Shown piece after piece: positions 1 to 14,600 of a DNA stretch of 64,000 bases. Source of the DNA: Xestospongia muta (taxonomy: Eukaryota; Porifera; Demospongiae; Haplosclerida; Petrosiidae); assembly GCA_963693285.1 (NCBI GenBank), contig OY848924.1, positions 2,222,144 to 2,286,143 of the forward strand. Reading direction: 5' to 3'. How positions within the stretch are numbered: the stretch's first letter is position 1; every line of letters begins with the position of its first letter. Position numbers and translations under genes: made by a program. Below the pieces are notes generated by a model that had not been told where the DNA came from, did not search any database, and saw only the letters and a program-made list of their open reading frames with translations.

Positions 1-364
1 AGGAAAATGTGTAAAATCATCATTAAATGTACATTCTTTTGACTCTTGGTTACCTGTTACATGATATTAATTAAACAATAAAAGCTGTGTAAACATTTCT
101 GACAGACAATAGTATGGAAACAAAACAATTGCTACTGTCTTTAAAATTATCATCATTGTAACAAAACTAACACACACAAATAAACAAATTATAAAGCAGA
201 ACAAATGAAGTCAAAATAACACCTGTCAATACAATCTGTTCTTTCTGCTAAAAGCTATATTATTCTCTATATAATAAGCTTAAAACAGGTGTGTACAAAG
301 TAAACATACTACATGTGTCTATTGTTATCACTTATTACAATGGATACATGAATACCAAACATAC

Positions 365-535
365 CTGATATATCACATCTACTTGATGATTGTATCTGTT
401 TATTAGGATTAGTGGTGACAGATTCTATAAACATAACAAGTAAATGTTACACAGGACAGGTATGATGACCTACCTGACTTTGCAATAAAAAAAGCATCTT
501 TAGATAGATGATGTATCTCTTCCTCTCTAATAGGT
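365..535 (-). other. Possible downstream exons of the Roc-COR gene
   Basis: Two minus-strand stretches have donor-like left ends: one starts at 474 (donor GTAGGT) and extends to about 535, the other is 365-424 (acceptor TTTATAG, donor GTATGT). The second is 60 bp, open and phase 0, so it could follow the large exon. The first is open only in a frame needing a weaker donor in the preceding exon; in phase 0 it stops after two codons. Neither matches a domain I know. The remaining sequence to the window edge shows nothing I can support. Confidence 0.25.
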
Positions 536-598
536 CTAGAGGATATAGTCTATGTACAAAATCCAACAAGTTTAACACTTTTAAAATTATTAACTTAC

Positions 599-2686
599 CA
601 AAGGATTACGACCAGTAAAAATGCTAAAACAGTTAAGATGTTTCTTCACTGAGAGGTAATAGAGATCAGATGCCAGTGGCATCATTTCCCTACATGATAT
701 CTCTATATGTTCGATATAGTGATGTGGTAATGGTATGTCCTTGTTGCTGTCTGTAAAAAGAGCCTTAATGACAATGGGGGCAATGAAGAGGTAAGGTTCT
801 TTTTCACCAACAACAGATCTGACATCAACTCTTTTAGCAGTTTTATTGTTAGCATCATCAATAGGACATTTGGTAATAACTCCAAGGGCTACTTTTCTGA
901 GGGAATAGATTATACGGTGTCTCTGCTCCTTTTCAACAACATTGTTCATATTACCAGGAGGAATAACAAATTGCTGCACTTCACAAGAGCATATCTTGTT
1001 CTTAAGACTAAGTACTTCTTTAATGAGAGATGTACGAATCTCATAACTTTTCAAGGAACTACTGTGTGAAACTAGAGTTGTAACACATCTATTGTGTTCA
1101 GTAACCTCCACCATTGCTTCAATATCATTCTCATCTTTCCAATATATGCCATTTTTCCACATAGTACAATTACGACAAAGTTCCTTGATTTCAATGCTGG
1201 TTTCGGTAATACCAGTGCTGTCAGGAGGTAGACAACGAGTATAGGCTAAGTGACGAAGTAGTGTATGGAGGAATCGTATAGGTAGAAATTGCTGAGGATT
1301 TGGACACCATAGACACCAACCAAATCCATCTGTTGTTTGAAAGATTGGTGAGGGCCTCTTTTCTTTAATAAGTGCTGGAAAAAATAAATATTCGGCATCT
1401 TCATTTACAGGAGGTACTTCAGATGGTATATTGTTTGTGATGTAATTAACAGAATGAGAATTGATTTGGTGACAAAATTGTAGACTTGTTAAGAAGCGAA
1501 TTAGCATTTTTGTATTATGGTTGGAAAATAATTTAGCTAATGTGGACACTGGCATGATACCAGTGTTACTGGCAACTGGTTTACAAACACGATCAATGCT
1601 TTCATTAAAAAGAATACCATTTACCTCAGTTAAGAGGGCTTTTTTGTCGATAATTAACCAATCTCTTAAAAATAAGACAAGACCCTTTTCTCCAAGAATG
1701 GTCAAAAACATCAACACAATCAATCGGTCTGACAAAAGACATGGCTCATTCATATTGTCAATTCTTGAGCAGAGGTCATCTAAGCTAATAGCAACAAGTT
1801 GAAGCTGTTGAAGGAAAGCATGTAGGCAATGACAGTGGTAGCTTATTTTATCTTCTCTGTCAATAACAGCTTCACAGCTCTTCTTTAGTGTAGTCATACA
1901 TTCTTCAACACCCTTACCTCTTGGTCTATGGCAATCCATTGCCAGGAAACCAGCATAATTCTGATCACGAATGGCACAACTTGCAATTTCATTAATAAAA
2001 GATTCGTAATCATTTTCACGTGGTAAAAGATCAATATGGCTTCCAACAATAATGACTTGACTGGGGATACTTAAATTAGTGCTAACATTCTCAATAAAAT
2101 TAAACCAGAAGTACAGGTCCCTCTTTATTATCTCTTTCTCATCAGTAAGATTGCTTACAATTACAAAGACAGCTGGTGACCTCAACAAAAGTGTTTCCAA
2201 TACTGCAGCATGGCTACTGTAATATTCTGCATGTCCGGCAAAATCCAAAATTACAATGTTTCCTATTTCCCAACTACGAATGCTGTGGTAGTCAATTCCA
2301 GTGGTTTGTAATACAACACCTTCAACACATTTTTCTGGATCAATGTCAGGATACCATTTGTCAGCTCGATAAGATATAACAGCAGCTAAAGAGCTTTTAC
2401 CAGCATTTGTTTTTCCACAAAGGAATAGTTTGGCATATGACTCTACTGGATACTCTATATAATGTTGAAGAAATGGTTGAAACAACTTTAGCAATTGGAA
2501 TCTGTCTTTGTGATTTGGTGGAATAAGCTCTAATGGTATTTGATGATGGTTGTTTACAGCCAGTGGATTTAATTTCACATCATTTAGCAGGTATTGTATT
2601 GTGTCCTTACTACCAGTTAGGGAGGCAGAATGTAATTGAAAAAAAAGTTCATATTTGCAAGCTGAATGCAATAGAGTATTGCCATC
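599..2686 (-). CDS. Large 3' exon: last ankyrin repeat + Roc GTPase + COR-like domain
   Basis: A 696-codon open exon. It opens after a TTTCTCTAG acceptor with an ankyrin-like start (DGNTLLHSACKYELF). Counting from D1, the Roc domain has the P-loop GKTNAGKS at about residues 91-98, a G3 motif DFAGH at about 148-152 and a G4-like SHID at about 216-219. The DFAGHAEYYSSH stretch is typical of Roc domains; SHID replaces the usual NKxD or THxD. Residues of about 300-600 fit a COR region but lack short diagnostic motifs. The exon ends at a strong donor (TTG|GTAAGT); reading through adds only Val-Ser before a TAA at 590-592, so an unspliced transcript would end there. There is no methionine near the 5' end, which agrees with it being an internal or terminal exon. 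Confidence 0.82.
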
Positions 2687-5600
2687 CTAGAGAAAGAAGT
2701 AAACACATAGGTCTAGATGAGAACATGGAGCAAGATAATTTGCTATAATATTTTATTTTATAATGATGTCATTATTAATATCTCATGGATACAAAATTCT
2801 TAACAAGAAGGTGAGAAAGATATTAAGATATTAAAACTGAAAACATTAATAACACAAAATAGTTTTATATTCTTATGATAGACAATAATATAACAGTTAC
2901 ATATTGAGTATAATGACATAAAGATAATGATGCTTTGATTAGTCATACTTCCATTGACTGCTAGTGTTGTCATGTGTTATTATAAGATAATGTACCTTGT
3001 CTTCATGGCTAGTTTGTTTTAATTACCTGACATGTTGCACATGTCAGGTGGTCCTAGGATTGTTTAGGGTCACATGTTAATTAACAGGAATGTCTATTTT
3101 ACATAACTGCTTTTGTGTATTCGAGAAGAACAATCATGTAGTCAAAGGACACTGTCTATTTATTTATTGCACAATGTTTTTTCTTACTATTACAATTCTG
3201 TTTGAACCACGATAGCTATAAAACTGGAATGTTTGGAAAGATTATTTTTAAACAAATATACTCATTTTCAAAGTAAAACCTAGATGAAAAGATTATTTGA
3301 TTTCAAGGGAAATCTAGCAAATTTAGAAGTTATAGAAAGAAACTAATCACAACATATTGATATGTCCACCTCAGAAAGTATTTATCAAATGTGCTCTAGA
3401 GAGAGGGAGACATTATGAGGTCATCTGTCATTCAGTCAATACAGTCAGAGTAGTTGAAGAGGACACTTTTCTGGGAAACGTGGAAGCTGAGATAGCAGCA
3501 ATGAAAAGAGAAAAACATCCATGGTAAGTGACTATCTCATTAAAAGGTCTAAATCTATGTTTTAGGATCAACACAGGAACAGATATAACTTTGTTAAGAT
3601 TTTTAAAAAGACTAAGTAAAGTTTTGCCCATGGTTTCTACACATATATAATGTGACCCAAATTGTAGCTGATTTTCATTGAACAGTTTCTAGGAATCGTG
3701 GAATATAAAAAACGTTGTCAAGGAAGAGATGTAAGATATGAAAGGATTGGACAAAGCCTTAGTGGGACATCCAGCAATACAGTCACTGAACCTAGTAACA
3801 TGTGTGTACAAGGTGAAGAAAGACAATGCAGAGAACACACTGTCATTATATCCTGAAATATTCAAAGGACTGAGTAAATTAAAAGGTAACTATACAATAA
3901 GGTAACGATGATGTCCAGTCCTGTACAATGTTTGATAAAAATTTCCAACAGTACTGTACGAACCACTTCAATTACTTGTAGAAATGATCCCACTAATTAC
4001 TACACATTAGAGAACCAATATTTATATCCAAATACTAATTGATGTAAATACATGTGCTACATACATGACAAAGTATATAACAAAAGGTGAACTATCTTAA
4101 AAGCACATTATCGTCAATTTTAATCCTGTATTAATCACCATGGTAACAACAACACTACTTATAAAGCATTACAAGGTGCAATGTTATGTTGTGTTGACAA
4201 ACATATTACAGTACTCAAGAAACAACATATCTTCTGCTCCATCTACTGCTGGTAAGTTGTACATACAATTTTGTAATAATCATCTAATAAACAAAAAATC
4301 TTCCAAGCAAACAAGCTGCTTATGTAGATGGCAATAGAATATTTTAGGAACATATGTACATATATTCTGTTTATATGAGCTAGTACATTCCCAACCCAAC
4401 CAATAACAATATGTGATATGTTTATATCACACAACAGTTCACAATGCCTGTGGGTTCACAGTCAACTATATTTACTACAACATATCTTGTTTACATTGCT
4501 ATATATAGTAATGTGAAAATAAATATTGTAGTACATACAAGTATTGACACATAACTGAATTCTTAGCATTCACTCACTAATAAAACAACGAGGGATATAG
4601 TGCTGAGAATTCTTATTACAATTAAACTGTGATTATATTATGTTACTTGCTTATACCACACAGTGAATTATGTATTTATTTTGTATATTTGTATTCATTA
4701 TGGTTAACAAGATGTCTTTCTTCACTATTTATAGTGAGAACAGGTTTGTCACTGTGTTATTTTTACAGCAGGTTGTGGCATTGTGATTAAAAATAATCAC
4801 AAAGGTTGTGGTATATTTTTTGCTATAGTAACAATTGCTATGGTGACACAGATGCTGTTTATATAGTGATTATTGCTATGGTAACAAATACACTAATGCT
4901 GTAGTAAATTGTGAGCTGTTGTTTTTTCTATGGATTAAATGATTTCTTGGATTTTGTGATTTCATGTGTACCATTAGTATTGAAATTCATACATTTTTCA
5001 TGATAATTGATGAATTCACATGAATTGAACATCTAGTATGTTTTGGTATTGTTTTTGACAAATTTAGAATAGCTCAGCAATAAATGTTTTTTCTGTCAAA
5101 ATATGTATAATATGACCACAGTCACTAAACTCTATAGTTGTTTTTAGAAAAATGTTTATACAAACTTACCAATTAAGTATGAAAATTAAATAATGGTCAT
5201 TATTTAAATATTTTATACACTTTGAGAGTGTTTGCAAAAATTAAAAGAAGGTACAAATTTGTCTTAAAACAACAATTCACTCAATTATCATGGTGTTATA
5301 AGTGATATTGATATACTAGTATAATTATTACCATGGAAGTTGTTGCTATGGTGATGAATACACAAACACATATTGTATACAGAAAATTATTGGCAATGAT
5401 AAATTAGGTGGAATTGTAAAAATTTATATTTTGCGAGATTAAATTTGATGAATTTAGCTTACCACACCCACTTTAATGAACTAAAATGGAGTTCAGGTTT
5501 GATTCTGTTGTTAGAGGCTACCATGTGTATAAAAGTGTGGACATGGCAACTATGTGATAAATTTTGACTGTTATTTAATTTGGCAATTTTATGAAATTCG

Positions 5601-8600
5601 CCAGTTTGCAAAATTTTATCAGTCGCTAATAAATCCCATAATACAGTACTTGCTTTATAGTAACAGTTGCTGTGGCAGCTATTACTATGACAATTATTGT
5701 TGCTATAATAACAGTTTCTATGGTGAGAGAGATGCTGTTGTTAGAGTAATTATTGTTGTGTTGACAACGTGACATATATTCTTTTACTTAGTAACTGTTG
5801 TATTACACTGTATATTATGAGAAGTAACTTGTGTTATATATATAGAATAGTCTAGTTACAAGTCAACTTGCCAATTAAGCACAAAATTAAACAATAGTAA
5901 CTAATTAATTATTTTATAGGTTTTGAGTGTTTGTAAAAAATTAAAAGGACATTGCTACAATTTTGTCTTAAAACAACAATATACTCAATTATCATAGTGT
6001 TATAACTATCATTCATATAGTAGTATAATTATTACCATGAAAGGTTTTGTTATGGTGATGGATACAAACATACATACTGTCTATAGTAACAGTTGCTATG
6101 GTAACATACATGCTGTTGCTAGAATAATTGTTGCTACGGTGATGTACATTTCTTTGCTTAGTAATTGTTTCTATGGTGACATATGTGTTGTTGCTATAGT
6201 AAATTACGTGGATATCTGATTTCTAGGAAGTTTTGAATAAATGTGATCATAAATATGAAAAAGGTACTTGCCATGCAAATAAATTTTGAACAAATGCTTG
6301 TGTCAAAACAGTTCTTACACATCCATCGTGTGGTTTTCAATAAATCATGCAATAATTATACTCATTCGTATTATTTCTAAACTATAATATCTGACTTAAT
6401 TAATGATATCATGACTAACAGACAGTAACCTTGAACATTGTTTGTTAGTTCTTGTGTTATATATATAGAATAGCCTTGTTACAAGTTACATAATGAAAGT
6501 ACCATTTTTAGTATGTTCACATATGACTTAATTAAGTTCATCAATAATAATAATTTGTATTATTATTCAAATATTTTGTAAAAATTATTAATACAATCAA
6601 GATCTGGTAAAGAACAGTTGCTATAGAATGTAGGTTCCTAATTACATCAGTAATACACCTCAAATCATGTGTCTTATTGATTTATTAACCTCATATGAAG
6701 TAATTGGAACCATTTGATCATCAAAATTTGATCCAATGATATGTTTTGTAATACAATTACTATAACTTACATTATCGATAGTGTTGACATCAGCTTGTCC
6801 AACTTCAATTAGCAATTTTACTATGTCAGCATGACCATTCTCTGCTGCAAGATGTGCAGGTGTACGTCCTAGCTAGAAATATAAGAAGCAAAGTTATTTA
6901 ATTACAAAAGAACATAAACTATTAGACAGTAAACAAATAGTCAATGGAACCAGTCATCAGTACACATCATCATAATAATTCTATTACAGTCTATAATATG
7001 AGAAGTAACTGCACAACATACTCTTCATATTCAACATAAACTACTAATAGCAGGTAACATTAGTGAAAAACAAACTGTAGTAGTAACATATTCTCTTTGT
7101 TACTTCTATTTCATTCCATGATGTCACTATATGATATTATTATTGAGTCACTAAACAAGCTAACATATTAAGACACACAAATTCTATATTAAAGAAAAAT
7201 GATACAAGCACATGAAGAATACCACATTACAAAGCACACACCTTGACTTTTCTAAAGAATTATGATATCATTTTATGTGAACTTAATTGGAAAAACAACA
7301 CATGATGCACTAAGAAATTTTGAAAAAATATTTGTGTATATGTAGGTTGCTACGCAGCCACTTTGTACTGGATGTTTACCAAATTTGGTATCCTAGTAAT
7401 ATATTGATTGTCTTCCTGGTTACAATATTTGGTATACATTCTAAACAAAATGATCACATAGAACATGCATATAAACTGCTTACTTAAAATTCTTTAGCAT
7501 AATGTGTGGTTTTTATTAAATAATGTCATCATTATGCTCATTCATATTATTTCTAAACTACAACATCCGACTTCATTAATGATATCATGATTAACAGACA
7601 GTAACCTTGAACATTGTTTGTTAGTTCTTGTGTTATATATATAAAATAGTCTTGTTACAAGTTACATAATGAAAGTACCATTTTTAGTATGTTCACATAA
7701 TGACTTAATTAAGTTCATCAATAATAGTAATTTGTATTATTATTCAAATATTTTGTAAAAATTATTAATACAATCAAGATCTGGTAAAGAACAGTTACAG
7801 TAGAATGTAGGTTCCTAATTACATCAGTAATACACATCAAATCATGTGTCTTATTGATTTATTAACCTCATATGAAGTAATTGGAACCATTTGATCGTCA
7901 AAATTTGATCCAATGATATGTTTTGTAATACAATTACTATAACTTACATTATCAATAGTGTTGACATCAGCTTGTCCAACTTCAATTAGCAATTTTACTA
8001 TGTCAGCATGACCATTCTCTGCTGCAAGATGTGCAGGTGTACGTCCTAGCTAGAAATATAAAAAGCAAAGTTATTTAATTACAAAAGAACATAAACTATT
8101 AGACAGTAAACTATATAGTCAATGGAACCAGTCATCAGTACACATCATCATAATAATTCTATTACAGTCTATAATATGAGAAGTAACTGCACAACATACT
8201 CTTCATATTCAACATAAACTACTAATAGCAGGTAACATTAGTGAAAAACAAACTGTAGTAGTAACATATTCTCTTTGTTACTTCTATCTCATTCCATGAT
8301 GTCACTATATGATATTATCATTGAGTCACTAAACAAGCTAACATATTAAGACACACAAATTCTATATTAAAGGAAAATGATACAAGCACATGAAGAATAC
8401 CACATTACAAAACACACACCTTGACTTTTCTAAAGAATTATGATATCATTTTATGTGAACTTAATTGGGAAAACAACACATGATGCACTAAGAAATTTTG
8501 AAAAAATATTTGTGTATATGTAGGTTGCTACGCAGCCACTTTGTACTGGATGTTTACCAAATTTGGTATCCTAGATATATATTGTTTGTCTTCCTGGTTA

Positions 8601-11600
8601 CAATATTTGGTATACATTCTAAACAAAATGATCACATAGAACATGCACATAAACTGCTTACTTAAAATTCTTTAGCATAATGTGTGGTTTTTATTAAATA
8701 ATGTCATCATTATGCTCATTCATATTATTTCTAAACTATAACATCCGACTTCATTAATGATATCATGATTAACAAACAGTAACCTTGAACATTGTTTGTT
8801 AGTTCTTGTGTTATATATATAGAATAGTCTTGTTACAAGTTACATAATGAAAGTACCATTTTTAGTATGTTCACATAATGACTTAATTAAGTTCATCAAT
8901 AATAATAATATGTATTATTATTCAAATATTTTGGAAAAATTATTAATACAATCAAGATCTGGTAAAGAACAGTTGCTATAGAATGTAGGTTCCTAATTAC
9001 ATCAGTAACACACATCAAATCATGTGTCTTATTGATTTATTAACCTCATATGAAGTAATTGGAACCATTTGATCATCAAAATTTGATCCAATGATATGTT
9101 TTGTAATACAATTACTATAACTTACATTATCGATAGTGTTGACATCAGCTTGTCCAACTTCAATTAGCAATTTTACTATGTCAGCATGACCATTCTCTGC
9201 TGCAAGATGTGCAGGTGTACGTCCTAGCTAGAAATATAAGAAGCAAAGTTATTTAATTACAAAAGAACATAAACTATTAGACAGTAAACTATATAGTCAA
9301 TGGAACCAGTCATCAGTACACATCATCATAATAATTCTATTACAGTCTATAATATGAGAAGTAACTGCACAACATACTCTTCATATTCAACATAAACTAC
9401 TAATAGCAGCTAACATTAGTGAAAAACAAACTGTAGTAGTAACATATTCTCTTTGTTACTTCTATCTCATTCCATGATGTCACTATATGATATTATTATT
9501 GAGTCACTAAACAAGCTAACATATTAAGACACACAAATTCTATATTAAAGGAAAATGATACAAGCTCATGAAGAATACCACATTACAAAGCACACACCTT
9601 GACTTTTCTAAAGAATTATGATATCATTTTATGTGAACTTAATTGGGAAAACAACACATGATGCACTAAGAAATTTTGAAAAAATATTTGTGTATATGTA
9701 GGTTGCTACGCAGCCACTTTGTACTGGATGTTTACCAAATTTGGTATCCTAGTAATATATTGATTGTCTTCTTTGTTACAATATTTGGTATACATTCTAA
9801 ACAAAATGATCACATAGAACATGCATATAAACTGCTTACTTAAAATTCTTTAGCATAATGTGTGGTTTTTATTAAATAATGTCATCATTATGCTCATTCA
9901 TATTATTTCTAAACTACAACATCCGACTTCATTAATGATATCATGATTAACAGACAGTAACCTTGAACATTGTTTGTTAGTTCTTGTGTTATATATATAG
10001 AATAGTCTTGTTACAAGTCACATAATGAAAGTACCATTTTGGTGTGTTTACGTAATGACTTAATTAAGTTCATCAATAATAATAATTTGTATTATTATTC
10101 AAATATTTTGGAAAAATTATTAATAGAATCATGATCTGGTAAAGAACAGTTGCTGTAGAATGCAGGTTCCTAATTAAATCAATAATACACATCAAATGAT
10201 GTGTCTTATTGATTTATTAACCTCATATGAAGTAATTGGAACCATTTGATCATCAAAATTTGATCCAATGATATGTTTTGTAATACAATTACTATAACTT
10301 ACATTATCGATAGTGTTGACATCAGCTTGTCCAACTTCAATTAGCAATTTTACTATGTCAGCATGACCATTCTCTGCTGCAAGATGTGCAGGTGTACGTC
10401 CTAGCTAGAAATATAAAAAGCAAAGTTATTTAATTACAAAAGAACCTAAACTATTAGACAGTAAACTATATAGTCAATGGAACCAGTCATCAGTACACAT
10501 CATCATAATAATTCTATTACAGTCTATAATATGAGAAGTAACTGCAAAACATACTCTTCATATTCAACATAAACTACTAATAGCAGGTAACATTAGTGAA
10601 AAACAAACTGTAGTAGTAACATATTCTCTTTGTTACTTCTATCTCATTCCATGATGTCACTATATGATATTATTATTGAGTCACTAAACAAGCTAACACA
10701 TTAACACACACAAATCCTATATTAAAGAAAAACGATACAAGCACATGAAGAATACCACATTACAAACCACACCCCTTGACTCTATTCATAATACAAACCT
10801 TTTCACAAATATTGGGGTCTGCCTTAGCTGTTAAGAGTAACTGAATTATCTCAATGTGTCCTGTACTTGAAGCATAATGCAAAGCACTCTGATGATCCTA
10901 GAGAAAGAATAAAACTAAATAATGTGGCTAGAAATTAATTATTAATAAATGTTTAATACTACAAAAAATTTTCAAAATTTTCTAACCCTTGCTAATGAAA
11001 GTTAACAGACAAAGGAGACATCATTAATGTATATAAATAACTAACACATAATAGGTAGTATTGGTGACATTATATTTTAACATTTCTAATATAGACAACT
11101 CTCCAATAGAGACATCACTCCTGTCAATACATATGTTTGCCTGTTATAATAATAATAGGCACCCTCTGACTTCATAATTAATTTTACGAGCACCTAATTA
11201 ATTAAAATTGAAATAGACTAAACTTTCAGTTGTAGGCTATAACAATTTATATTTTGTCAGTTCTGGACCAGCAGACGCAGCAAATACTCTTGATACCAAG
11301 AAATTCCGGCTTTTTATTTAGTTACAATAACTTGCTACTCTTTAAAAGGGTAGAAAAACTGAATGAAAGACATTGAAATGACAATTTAGGATCACCAGTT
11401 GTGATAACAGTTGAATAAGAATGCTAGTTCATGTTGTCTGTATCATGTTTACTGATAAAACTAAGAAAGTGATACTTTTATAGACATGATAGCCTTAGAC
11501 TACTTCATCTTTCTCACTGCCGAACTGGTAAATTTTATTTAATCAGAATGTCACCTATTCACACAATTTCATATAATCATGTAAAGCAGATGACACCACA

Positions 11601-14600
11601 ATTCAGGTGCCCTTTTCTTCTAAACTTTATTGTCCTACTCTAATAATAGTCACCTTGACTATAACATTATTTTAAGGTGTCCCTACATTAATATAACATG
11701 TAGTTATGAAAACTATACTAAATGTCTCAAATAAAGCTCATTAATATATTGTTGTTACTTAAAATAAACCACACCTACTACCGAGTTTTGTTATATGGAA
11801 TTTTTTAATTTTTTATCTGTTATACAGAGATGTCAGAAATGATATGACTCAAAAAGGAGTGACCTCACCACTTTCAACAGCCATGAATAAAAATCTTTCT
11901 TTGATTTACTTAGGTCAGTCTGTTATAATAAACCTTCTCACATTCAATTTTTGATTGACTTGAACAATTAATGTAATTATAACTCCACATACCAATGATG
12001 CATTTTGAAAAAAAATTCCTTAAATCATTTTGATTGATTTGTATATACAAATATTATACAAATGTGTTTTTAACAACTCACATTCCTTTAGAATTTGTCC
12101 TAGCAAACTTAAAATACTCAACTTCCCCTCACATCACCTACATATTTGTGGCATTTGGTCTTATCACTATATTATTGATGATGTTTCTGTTAGATACCTA
12201 TCCAGTCATAGAATATACCAAAACGGTAGAAGCTTTCCTTAGGAACATGATCTTTCAAGCAAACAAGCTACTAATGTAGTAGGCAATAATGACAAGCTTA
12301 CAATGTACAGATGCCAAAACAATATCTTAGGAACATCATATGTACATGTACTTTGTTTGTATGAGTACATTCCCAGTCAACAAGGATATATTTATATCAT
12401 ATAACAGTTCACAGTCAACTGTATGCACTACAACATGTCTTATTTATATTAATATATAGTAATGTGAAAAATAAATAATGTACTACATACAAGTATTGAG
12501 ACATAACTGAATCTTTAACATTTACTCACTAATAAGATAACGAGGGATATAGTGCTGAGAATTCTTATTACAATTAAACTGTGATTGTAATTTGTTATTA
12601 GCTTATATCATGCTTATATTATGTTACTTGCTTATATCACACAGTGCATTATGTATTTCTTTTGTATATTTGTATTCACAATGGTTAACAAGATGTCTTT
12701 CTTCACTATCTATAGTGAGTACAGGCTTGTTACTGTGTTATTTTTACAGCAGGCTGTGGCATTGTGATGAAAAATAATCACAAAAGTTGTGGTATATTAT
12801 TTGCCATAGTAACAGTTGCTATGGTGACATAGATGCTGTTTATATAGTCATTTTTGCTATGGTAACAAGTATGCTGATGCTGTAGTAAATTATGAGCTGT
12901 TGTTTTTTCTATGGATTAAATGATTTCTTGGATTTTGTGATTTCATATGTACCATTGGTATTGAAATTCATAAATGTTTCATGATGTTGATGAATACATT
13001 TGAATTGAACATCTAGCTAGTGTATTTTGGTATTGTTTGGCAATAAATGGTTTTCTGTCAAAATACAGTGACAAAACTCTATGCTTTTGGGTAGAAACTA
13101 GATATTTACTTACTTGCCAATTAAGCATATAATCAAGATCTGGTAAAGAACAGTTGTCATTAATTAAATATTTTATACACTGAGAGTGTTTGCAAAAATT
13201 AAAAACATAAAACTACAAATTTGTCTTAAAACAACAATTCATTCAATTATCATGATCATGATGTTATAAGTAATAATGATATAGTAGTATAATTATTACC
13301 ATGGAAGTTGTTGCTATGGTGATGAATACACAAACACATATCATATACCGAGAATTATTGGCGACGATAAATTTGGCGGAATTGTAAAAATTAATATTAG
13401 GCAAGATTAAATTTGATGAATTTAGCACGTCTTGTTACCACACCCACTTTAATAAAATAAAATGGAGTTCATGTTTGATTCTGTTGTTAGAGGCTACCAC
13501 ATGTACAAAAGTGTGCATGTGGCAACTATGTGATAATCTCGCAATTGACTGTTATTTAATTTGGTGATTTTTTTAAATTTGCCAATTTGCCAAATTTTAT
13601 CAGTCGTCAATAAATCCCAGTATATGGTATTTGCTCTATAGTAACACTTGCTATGGCAGCTATTACTATGACAATTGTTGTTGCTATAGTAATAGTTGCT
13701 ATGGTGAGATACACGCTGTTGTTAGAGTAATTGTTGCTTTGGTGATGTACATTCTTATGCTTAGTAATTGTTTTATGGTGACATAAGTGCTGTTGCTATA
13801 TTAAATTATGTGGATTATCTGATTCCTAGGAAATTTTGAATAAATGTGACCATAAATATGAAAAAGGTACTTAACATCCAAATGAATTTCGAACCAATGC
13901 TTGTGTCAAAACAGTTCTTACACATCCATCTTGAGCAGGAAATTAATGTAATTTAGTACTTATAAAAGTCAATCATTCTGCTTGTCACATACAGAATATT
14001 AATAACTTTTTTTTCAAGATGATTCCATGGCAACAATTTATTCACAAGAGTTTATTCAAAATTTGTTTGCACTTAGGTACCATTTTCATATCTATAGTCA
14101 TAAATGTTTGCCTATATATGGTTACTACACAGCCACTTTATACAAACTTGTATATTTGGTGTACATTCTATATAAAATGATCATGTAGCAAATGCAAATA
14201 GAACATTTGTTAAAAATTCTTAGGAACAATGTGTGGTTTTCTATAAATAATGCAATAATTATACTCGTTCATATTATTTCTAAATTATAATATCTGACTT
14301 CGTTAATGGTATCATGACTAACAGACAGTAACCTTGAACATTGTTTGTTAGTTCTTGTGTTATATATATAGAATAGCCTTGTTACAAGTTACATAATGAA
14401 AGTACCATTTTAGTATGTTCACATAATGACTTAATTAAGTTCATCAATAATAATAATTTGTATTATTATTCAAATATTTTGTAAAAATTATTAATAGAAT
14501 CATGATGTGGTGAAAAACAGTTGCTGTAGAATGTAGGTTCCTAATTACATCAGTAATACACCTCAAATCATGTGTCTTATTGATTTATTAACCTCATATG

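Larger units (their letters stand above)
2687..4249. other. Intron/intergenic stretch with retroelement and kinase-like relics
   Basis: This lies in the 4.1 kb intron between the last single-repeat ankyrin exon and the large Roc exon. Apart from the kinase-like exon and the gypsy fragment listed separately, I see AT-rich sequence without coding signal. The bases next to the acceptor (about 2687-2698) resemble those beside the exon at 10799-10897. Confidence 0.4.
6331..10790 (-). repeat. Ankyrin exon array, block 1 (four units of about 1.18 kb)
   Basis: Four direct repeats, each holding one ankyrin exon and about 1.07 kb of intron. Exon starts are spaced 1177, 1178 and 1177 bp. The intron half also repeats almost exactly, so the duplicated unit is the exon with its flanking introns rather than a coding microsatellite. 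The fourth unit lacks part of the intron and runs into the 99-bp variant exon. Confidence 0.9.

Noticed and set aside
2669..2671. Start of the Roc protein at this TTG
   Set aside because: The frame continues upstream to a good splice acceptor at 2686/2687 and forms an ankyrin start, so this is not an initiation site.
1521..2748. Plus-strand open frames over the Roc-COR exon
   Set aside because: Antisense shadows of the large minus-strand exon.
3438..3523. Kinase exon belonging to the ankyrin-Roc gene, giving a DAPK-like protein
   Set aside because: It is on the opposite strand and isolated from other kinase exons.
12034..12279. Membrane-protein gene from an 81-codon open frame
   Set aside because: One hydrophobic stretch in AT-rich intron DNA, and not conserved as an open frame in the paralogous segment near 4.2 kb.
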